From Anagrus nilaparvatae (Eukaryota; Arthropoda; Insecta; Hymenoptera; Mymaridae): 64,000 nucleotides of DNA. The notes below the pieces were generated by a model that saw only the letters and a list, made by a program, of their open reading frames with translations, ran no database searches and was not told the DNA's origin. The stretch lies in contig JAKSXM010000007.1 of the NCBI GenBank assembly GCA_022575985.1, positions 57,380,501 through 57,444,500 on the forward strand, read 5' to 3'. Each line of letters starts with the position of its first letter. Position 1 is the stretch's first letter. A program made the translations under genes and the position numbers. This document shows, piece after piece, positions 56,940 through 64,000 of the stretch.

Positions 56940-57960
56940 AATTATGTATTAGTTTTTTTGTTCATCGGTAAAATTTAAACTCACTTATGTCTGATGAATA
57001 AACATTTGCTTTTATAAAATAATTTATTTTTAAAAAATATTCTTTGTATCTTTTTAATAAGTAAATTAAAAATTGTGTAAAACGATTGTAATAATAATAA
57101 AAATTTTTTTATCTATTGTTTTTTGAATAATGTTTTAAAATTATTAATATAAAATAAGAAATTACAAAGATAAAATTACAAAAATAACAAATTAAATTTT
57201 GTAAGGTGTTTTTTAAAAATGTTTAATAATTTACAGAATGATTGTCAGTAATTAGTTTAATTTGCTTTTATATTGTAATTAATTATTAAATAATAATAAA
57301 AATTTAATGTTTTATAGTGAAAATTCATTCATAAATTTAAAATTTCTATTGGTTATCAGTTTATATAATATAGATATTGTACATTTAAAATTAAATATAT
57401 AAATTGAATCAATATATCTAAATATATTTAAAATCTGTTATTATTTATTCCTTTTGTTTATTGCCTATTGATATTTATATATTTATATAAAACACGTTTA
57501 TCAATTAATAGGCAAAACTCATGCTAAAACTCATTATTTTCTGTATATTAAATACTTATCTTTTTTTTTTTATTTATTTGTGTTAATAAATAACGAATTA
57601 ATTAAAAATTTCGTGTAAATAAAAGATTTATTTTTATAAATGGCAATTTATAGTAAAATTAAAAAAATAATAGATTTTTTGCTTTTTTTATAAATTACTT
57701 TACTTTGATTTTTTAATGCGGGATGGTCATTTTATATCTAGAAAAAATATATTCTTCAGTTTCAAATACTTCGCACTAAGATCTTAAATTATATTTATAG
57801 GTATATCAGAAAAAAAATATTAGTATAATATACTTTTACATACAATTTAAAGGTTTATCGTTTATCTAATCGTTATGAAAATCACACATGGCTAAAAAAT
57901 ATAAAAATTTTTAATTAACTTTTTTTTTCATAAATTTTATTTGATTAATTAAACATTGAA
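56940..57960. other. 3' flank of gene 3, AT-rich
   Basis: The first ~430 bases align with the 3' flank of gene 5 (shared TTTTTAATAAGTAAATTAAA, AAAAATTGT and a TTTCTATTGGTTATCAG-like word). The rest shows nothing. Confidence 0.55.
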
Positions 57961-57975
57961 ATATATTTAAAATTT

Positions 57976-58419
57976 TGACGTCAATCACGTGGTGTTCACG
58001 CGATAATCAGTGCAAATTGTAACTTGTAAGTTACTTGTTTAATATTATTTATCAATTTATTTAAATATTGCAGCATTACATATTACAGCATAATTTATTT
58101 AAATATTACAGCATTGTTTTATCCATGTAATCATATCATAGATTCATAAAATAATAAAAATTCTTAAAAATTATCTGTTCAAGTAACAAAAAAATACTTT
58201 TTTTTAGGTTATGGATAAAAACTTATAATGAGTTATATAATAATGTATTTGTTATAGTAATGAATTTCTTTTTTTTTTTTTTTGTATTTTTTTGCAAGAA
58301 ATTGTACAATAATTTTGTTTAAAAACCAATTTTTTTAAATATTTTTGTGGAGTGATATTAATTTGAAATATTTTTTTCATATACTAAAGTTTCATTGGAT
58401 TGAGAATCTACAAATTCAA
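57976..58419 (+). promoter_or_regulatory. Probable promoter and leader of MATH-BTB gene 4
   Basis: TGACGTCA (57976-57983) is followed by CACGTG (57986-57991) and an ATCAGTGC initiator-like word (58007-58014), then a GTAAGT donor at 58026. A possible acceptor (ACTAAAG) ends at 58389, 30 bases before the preferred ATG. CRE plus E-box within 16 bases is the most promoter-like configuration in the cluster. Confidence 0.5.
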
Positions 58420-59463
58420 ATGTATAAAAAAGAAGGAGAAAGACACATCACAACCATTCAGTATTCTTCAGTTCAATGTAATCAATACGAATGGGTAATC
58501 AAAAATTTAGAATTATGTTCTTTTAATTCTATTTTTTCTCCAGAGTTCACTATGGGTGAAGATGTGAATGGGGGGAGCAATTTTTTAAAATGGATAATCA
58601 AACTAACTTTAAAAGAAAATGAACCATTAGAAATTTATTTAATTTTGCAAAATTATTCATCTGTTGTTGCATCTTTTCTTGCATCTTTTAAATCGTGTCC
58701 TACAAATTATACCATCGCAATAAAATGTGCTTTCCAAATTTTTAATGGAGATAGTTTAATAAACAATAGTGTTTTAAAATTTAACTTTGGAAAAAATTCT
58801 CTGACTGCAGGGCCATTAGAAGGAATAACAATTAAACAAAAAGATTTAAAAAACAATGATTTTAAAATTGCTTGTTCTATATTTGAATCTACAAACAACG
58901 AAATCATCCATAAAACTTTAGAATTTACTGCTCCCAAACCTGACTTAAATCTAACAAGTGATTATAAAAATCTCTTACTAAATAAAGAATTTTCTGATTT
59001 AATTTTAAAAACAAAAACCCAAGAATTCAATGTACACAAAACCATTTTGATCGCTAGGAGTGCTTATTTTATGGCCGCTCTAAAAAGTAACATGAAAGAA
59101 AAACAAGAAAATACTATTAACATGAGTGAAGATGATAATATAGTTATTGAATTATTGAATTACATTTACACTGGAGAAGTTGAAAATATTGAAAGCATAT
59201 CAAAAGATTTGTTTATTGCTGCTGATAAATATCAGCTGGAAGGTTTGAAAAAAACATGCATTTATGAACTTTACAAAAAGGTTAATATTGAAAATGCTGC
59301 TGAATGGCTATCATTTGCTGATCAATATAATTCTAAGGAAATGGAGAGACATTTAATTAAATATATTCATTTCAACCATAAAGAAATTAGTAAAACTGAT
59401 AGTTTTAAATTATTATCTGAAAAAAAACCAAATTTAGTGTTTATTTTGGATTGTCTCTCTTAA
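58420..59463 (+). CDS. MATH-BTB protein 4 (speckle-type POZ-like)
   Basis: A 347-residue protein when begun at the ATG at 58420 (MYKKEGERHITTIQYSS). An in-frame ATG 75 bases upstream exists, but its added residues are AT-driven and have no counterpart in the paralogues, and a likely acceptor lies between the two. MATH domain includes QYEWVIKN, SPEFTMG, CAFQIFNG and LTAGPLEGITIKQKDLKN. It has an inserted loop VVASFLASFKSC, made partly by a GCATCTTTT direct repeat in the DNA. BTB includes FSDLILKTK, VHKTILIARSAYFMAAL, NYIYTGE and AADKYQLEGLKK. The C-terminal part has NIENAAEWLSFADQYN. Presumed Cul3 adaptor. The BTB core is almost identical to gene 2 over ~145 bases, whereas the MATH halves differ. 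Confidence 0.93.
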   Translation: MYKKEGERHITTIQYSSVQCNQYEWVIKNLELCSFNSIFSPEFTMGEDVNGGSNFLKWIIKLTLKENEPLEIYLILQNYSSVVASFLASFKSCPTNYTIAIKCAFQIFNGDSLINNSVLKFNFGKNSLTAGPLEGITIKQKDLKNNDFKIACSIFESTNNEIIHKTLEFTAPKPDLNLTSDYKNLLLNKEFSDLILKTKTQEFNVHKTILIARSAYFMAALKSNMKEKQENTINMSEDDNIVIELLNYIYTGEVENIESISKDLFIAADKYQLEGLKKTCIYELYKKVNIENAAEWLSFADQYNSKEMERHLIKYIHFNHKEISKTDSFKLLSEKKPNLVFILDCLS

Positions 59464-59920
59464 TTATTATTTTTGATATTAACTTTAATTTTTATTTGTA
59501 TAAAATTAATAATTAAATGACTTACATTTCAACTTTATAATTAGAATTATGGAGTGTAATAAGTTTGAATGATTAAGTAAACGATATTCATAAATATAAA
59601 ATATTTATAAATATTTTTGTAAAAGAAATATACAATGCCTTTTATGATTAGATTTAATAAAAGTAAAAATAAAAGTAGATTATTAAAAATGTAATAAATA
59701 CATTTTGTTATTAACAAAAAATGTGTAAAAGACCCAAAGTTATCATATAGATATTTCAACTTTCATCATTTAATTATTTACATTTTTCTTATATTTTCAA
59801 ATTTATTTGCAACTTAATTAATTGTATTCAGTTATCGGCGCCACTTGACTGAACCAAATTATGCTAATTATTGTCATGTGGTAAATCTCTTCATCTCAAT
59901 CGATAAGTATGGAAAATATA
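59464..59920. other. 3' flank of gene 4
   Basis: AT-rich; AATAAA at 59656-59661 is a possible poly(A) signal. Nothing else is supported. Confidence 0.5.
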
Positions 59921-59929
59921 AGTCAATTT

Positions 59930-60671
59930 GTTAATTTTGTTATTTGGCGCGTATTTATATTTTCATCCTTTTCTATGCTTTATATTTCTCACACCCCCGC
60001 ATGCATTTTTTGCACATCCTTATTCCTCAGTTTCCCTGCGTGTTAAAAGTATAAGTAGTTGGACACAAAATTGTTTGGTGAAATTTATAAAACAGGTTAG
60101 ATTAAATAATTTAAATAAATATAAAGTCGTATAAATTTATTATAAGTAATTTATTTTAAAATTAATTTGTTATACATAAGCAATAAAATATTTTAATTAT
60201 TGGAAGTATTAAATTATCTTGAAGTAGTCCAAGATGGCTATAGGCTCCTATAGTTTTTTGCCCTTAAATTGCTAAAAATAATGTCATACTTTATTAAAAA
60301 AAAATTATATTAATGTCAAAACTAATGGTGTAGCAAAATTTTATAAAATTTTATAAAATTTTTCAATTACAAACAATTAGATCAATCATCTCTTGTTTAT
60401 AACTAAAAAATTCCATCTGTCTAAATATTCTAAACAATTTCATTTTTATGAGACCACAAATATTGGCCAATGAATTCTGATAATACTTTTGTTATTTAGT
60501 TAATTATCCCTTTTTATTTTTTTGTGGTAAATTATAGTTACTTTTGAAAAATTTATGACTTTTTCATAAGAACTTTAATTATGAAATAAAATATTACTTC
60601 ATCGGTTTATGATATTTTTTTTCAGATTCTTTGATTATAAATTTTGATACTAAAACCATTTCCTTAAAACG
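59930..60671 (+). promoter_or_regulatory. 5' region of MATH-BTB gene 5: leader, intron and YY1/Pho-like site
   Basis: TTCCTCAGTTTCCC near 60022-60035 carries an initiator-like TCAGT. AAATTGTTTGGTGAAATTTA with TAAAACAG then GTTAGA (donor near 60095) parallels gene 3. CCAAGATGGC is at 60229-60238. The acceptor TTTTTTTTCAG ends at 60625 and ATTCTTTGATTAT follows, as in gene 3. Confidence 0.5.
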
Positions 60672-61697
60672 ATGGAGGGTATATTAGAGCCCATTACGAG
60701 CAATCATTATTCAACAGTTTACAGCAAACAATATGAATGGATAATAAAAAATGTGGTATTGTACTCTTTTAGTACTCGTTGCTCACCAGAATTTGTTATG
60801 GGTAAATATGACTTTAAATTTAAAAGATCTGGAGAGCATTATCAAGGAACTCTTACATGGACAATTAAATTAGTATTCGAAAAAGGTGAACCAATGAAGA
60901 TTTATTTAATTTTAAAAGACTTTGAACGATTTTATCAAAGTATCTCAATAAAATGTGCCTTTCAAATTGTTCATGGATCTATAACGAATAATAGCATACT
61001 TGAGTTTGATTTTTATAAATGTCAATTAACTGCAGGACCATTAAATGGAATAACAATTAAACAAGAAGACTTAAAGAGCAGTGATTTAAAAATTGCTGTA
61101 TCATTGATTGAGAAAGATTCGGAAAATGAGTTTATTGAAACAAAACATAAAGAATTGAATTTCAATACACCATTACCTGAACTAGATGTTACTAATGATT
61201 TGAAAAATCTCATGTCAAATGAAGAATTATCTGATTTAATTATAGAAAGCAAAACCAGAAAAATTAAGGCACATAAAACCATTCTTGCTTCTAGAAGCCC
61301 TTATTTTATGAAAGCACTAAAAACTGATATGAAAGAAAAACAAGAAAATAAAATTAACATGACCGAAGAAGATATTGTAATCAAAGAAATACTTAATTAC
61401 ATTTACACTGGACAAGTTCAAAATACTGGAATCGCTAAAGATTTGTTTATTGCTGCAGATAAATATCAACTCGAAGGCTTGAAAAAAATATGTGTACATG
61501 AAATTTTCGAAAATGTTAATATTGAAAATGCTATAGAATGGCTTCTGTTTGCTGATCAGTATAATTCTAAAGAATTTAAAAACTATTTAATGAAATTCAT
61601 TATTTTTCATATAAATGAAATTAGTAAGACTGATGATTTTAATTCATTATCTGAAAAAAATTCAGAATTATCAGAGTTTTTCAAATGTCTTATTTAA
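60672..61697 (+). CDS. MATH-BTB protein 5 (speckle-type POZ-like)
   Basis: A 341-residue single-exon protein starting at the first ATG after the acceptor. MATH about 12-175 (QYEWIIKN, SPEFVMG, CAFQIVHG, LTAGPLNGITIKQEDLKS). BTB about 176-280 (LSDLIIESK, AHKTILASRSPYFMKAL, NYIYTGQ, AADKYQLEGLKK). C-terminal 3-box/BACK-like region (NIENAIEWLLFADQYN). Function inferred as for the other copies. The usual VHK reads AHK, as in vertebrate SPOP. It is the sister of gene 3; the last ~150 coding bases include an identical stretch (ATTTTTCATATAAATGAAAT and onwards). Poly(A) signal AATAAA at 61797-61802. Confidence 0.95.
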   Translation: MEGILEPITSNHYSTVYSKQYEWIIKNVVLYSFSTRCSPEFVMGKYDFKFKRSGEHYQGTLTWTIKLVFEKGEPMKIYLILKDFERFYQSISIKCAFQIVHGSITNNSILEFDFYKCQLTAGPLNGITIKQEDLKSSDLKIAVSLIEKDSENEFIETKHKELNFNTPLPELDVTNDLKNLMSNEELSDLIIESKTRKIKAHKTILASRSPYFMKALKTDMKEKQENKINMTEEDIVIKEILNYIYTGQVQNTGIAKDLFIAADKYQLEGLKKICVHEIFENVNIENAIEWLLFADQYNSKEFKNYLMKFIIFHINEISKTDDFNSLSEKNSELSEFFKCLI

Positions 61698-62953
61698 TAA
61701 TATATTTTATTAGTTTTCTTATTTTTATCGATTCTAATTTAAACTTTAACTATATCATTGCTTATATCGCTGATGACCAAACATTTCTTATTATGAAATA
61801 AATTAAATTTTTTAATACATTTTTATACTTTTTTAATAAGTAAATTAAAAATTGTTTGGAATCTTTGTAATAATAAAATTAATATTTCTGTTTATTTTTT
61901 CAAATCTTTTAAAATTATGAATTTAAAATAAGATTTCGCTTATGTAAAATGTTATTTGAATGTCTTTAATAATTATAGTTTATAGCAATTTTTTGTTTTG
62001 TAATTAATTAGGAAATAGAATATCTGTATAGATATTCTCTATTTAATATCAATAAAAATTTTATAATTTTTTATAAAAATGATAATAAAGTATCTTTTAT
62101 TCATAATTTTAATATTATACCTAATTCTTGAAATTTCTGTTGGCCATCAGCTTATAATAAATTCAAAATTGAAATATTTAAATAATTATAATTAATTAAT
62201 ATGTTTCTAAAGATTTTTTTAGATTAAAACCCTTTTTACATCAGATTAAAAGTTGATATTTAATCTGGTCATCTTTAAAAATTTTTTGTTTAATTATTGA
62301 ACAGATTATAAGAATTGAAATTAATTTCTTTTTATAATTATTGATTACAATTTTTAAATTGTAGATTTGAAAATTTAGTTTTTTTTTTATGTATAGGTAT
62401 ATATGAGAATATTATTTCAAATAAAACACTGATAAGAGTGAAATTTGTTTAATTGTATATTATTAATGTAATAAATAATAAATAACCTATGCATAATTGA
62501 TTAATTTAAAATCAAAAAAATAATCTATTTTTGTTTTCAATAATATTTTTTAATATAAATTAAAAGACAACTGTGGTATGTGAAAAATTTATTTATTTAT
62601 TATTTTTCTCATTATTTTTTTATTATGCAAATTTTTAAAGCAAGAAAAGCTGCAAACAATCTATTAGTATTGTAAAATTTTGTGAATGATTTGTGTCATT
62701 AGTATATAAAGCTAAGAAAAAATAAAGCCAACAAAACTATTTATTTAAAAGTTTGAGAATTTAATTTTAATTAAGGTCTTAAGAGCGTTAGGATTTTGCC
62801 TATCGGCATCCTTGTCTTACTCATGTAAAAAAATACGGATTGCAACTTTAAATAAATAAAAATTTTTTTTCAATAATACTTAATTATTACTATTCAAAGC
62901 CTAAAAATGAATTTTATTAACTTAATTTTGGCATTAAATAAATTATTTATTAT
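61698..62953. other. 3' flank of gene 5 and AT-rich DNA
   Basis: The first ~450 bases are homologous to the 3' flank of gene 3. No other gene or RNA is supported. Confidence 0.5.
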
Positions 62954-62957
62954 TTAA

Positions 62958-63684
62958 GGCCACTGTCTCTTTTTTGTGACGATTTTCAAAGGATTTTCAA
63001 CATTTTTTTTCTCAGCTGTTTTATTATAAAAGTTTACAAATTTATTTTTAAATAATTACAAAACTATTCTAGATGACATAAAAAAATTTTTGTTTCATAT
63101 GCTTTTTTTTTACAGTTTGTAGATGGCGTGAAAGTAGAGGCTCGAAAAAAAAAATTGAAAAACGGTTCCCATCATAGCGCCTATTGTAGGCATCAAAACA
63201 AAAAAATAAAAAGTCATATTAATCTCTATAGTTTCCTCTTGTATGTGAACCAACATTTAGCAAAAAATACAAAAAATTGACCATTTGGTGAACCAAAAAC
63301 GAAAAATGCAGTTTTTGACGTTAAAAAATGCGCCTAAAACGGACAATAAAAAATTTTCCGATTCATAAAAAGCTGATATTGTTGGTTCACATACTAGGTA
63401 TTGCAATAACGAAAAAAATGAAACAAGATTCATGTCGATAGCTCAATTAGTTTTTGAGCTAGCGTGGGAACCGATTTCAAAAAAGTAGTTTTGAGAAAAA
63501 CGCGTTTAAAGTTTTTAAATGCGTATGTTTTCATATGACTGCGACCCATAAAAATCGAAATATCTAAAAAACATATTTTTTTTTTGCTTGAAATTTTTTT
63601 TTTAGATTCTTGAAATGTTTTAACATAAGATAATGAATTAAAAAAAAAAATGAAAAAAAAAATCCCAATAAAGAGACAGTGGCC
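62958..63684. mobile_element. TTAA-flanked element, 727 bp
   Basis: Ends are GGCCACTGTCTCTTT and its exact reverse complement AAAGAGACAGTGGCC (15-bp TIR). TTAA lies at 62954-62957 and 63685-63688. Subterminal inverted words include TATGTGAACCAACAT (about 63242-63256) and TTGGTTCACATACTAG (about 63382-63397). No open frame of note. The TTAA duplication points to a piggyBac-type source. The arms are not mutually complementary over their length, unlike the 19.3-kb element, so it is a different family. Confidence 0.85.
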
Positions 63685-63688
63685 TTAA

Positions 63689-64000
63689 ACAATATTATTT
63701 AAATATTTATAAAGAAAATAAATAAATAAAAAAATATAATAAATGACTCTACCTCAATAGCAGAATAAACGTTTATTTTTTATACATTTTTTTAAGTAAA
63801 ACCATAAAAAATGACGGTCGATTGTAAATTTTAAGGTCTCTTTTTATTTATTAGGACTTTATTTATCAACTCATAAAAAAAAATATCTAAGTTTTGTATT
63901 TTAAATACTTTTTTTTCATTTTTTAAAATTCCCCATAAGAGCCTGTGTTAATTTATTTTTTATTTATTTATTTTCTCAAAAACTTTTCGGTCAATTATAA
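63689..64000. other. AT-rich DNA at the window end
   Basis: Nothing supported. Confidence 0.5.

Noticed and set aside
58345..58419. Upstream in-frame start for MATH-BTB gene 4
   Set aside because: The 25 extra residues have no counterpart in the paralogues, and a likely leader acceptor lies between the two ATGs.
1..64000. tRNA genes
   Set aside because: I looked for the B-box GTTCGANTC-type motif with a paired A-box and found no convincing pair.
1..64000. Integrated polydnavirus segment or other viral genes
   Set aside because: A wasp host would make this plausible, but I saw no recognisable viral gene, segment-end motif or capsid/replication ORF.

Overview
The window is very AT-rich animal DNA that is almost entirely non-coding. 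It looks like an insect nuclear genome: it has a spliceosomal U6 snRNA gene with a Pol III-type TATA box, GT-AG splice signals with poly-pyrimidine acceptors, AATAAA poly(A) signals, and many non-autonomous foldback/MITE-type elements. A tandem family of intron-poor MATH-BTB (speckle-type POZ-like) genes plus the extreme AT content would fit a parasitoid wasp such as a braconid. That placement is inference; the sequence alone does not prove the species.

Layout. 1-6.6 kb: AT-rich DNA holding the U6 snRNA gene (1637-1743). 6.7-7.0 kb: two adjacent hairpin modules. 9.4-10.7 kb: a promoter/leader region with an upstream ORF, then one coding exon (10448-10689) of an unidentified coiled-coil protein that ends at a consensus splice donor. 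10.7-29 kb: gene-poor DNA, probably a long first intron, carrying foldback elements, a 40-bp perfect palindrome, a 721-bp TTAA-flanked inverted-repeat element and a doubtful alternative first exon at 27.2 kb. 29.6-40.3 kb: a dense repeat field made of a family with hairpin-bearing ends and ~154-bp internal tandem units, a TTAA element inserted in one copy, ~165-bp G/C-run repeats, a 34-bp minisatellite, and a decayed fragment of a DHX37/kurz-type RNA helicase gene. 40.9-45.2 kb: two large inverted-repeat elements, one with a smaller MITE nested in it. 45.7-61.7 kb: five intact MATH-BTB genes on the + strand and one decayed copy. 62.9-63.7 kb: a further TTAA-flanked element.

The MATH-BTB genes have the family architecture of Cul3 ubiquitin-ligase substrate adaptors: the MATH domain binds substrate, and the BTB plus 3-box binds Cul3 and dimerises. 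Each coding region is a single exon. Each appears to be preceded by a spliced non-coding 5' leader whose sequence is shared between pairs (1st with 2nd; 3rd with 5th). The 3rd and 5th genes share flanks on both sides and are the most recent duplicates. The 2nd and 4th share a nearly identical ~145-bp BTB patch that suggests gene conversion. I see no clearly new enzymatic or defence system. The most notable items are the helicase gene fragment with a retained intron, two insertions that can be checked against an unoccupied site within the window, the hairpin-ended repeat family, and a near-perfect palindrome just 3' of the first MATH-BTB gene.
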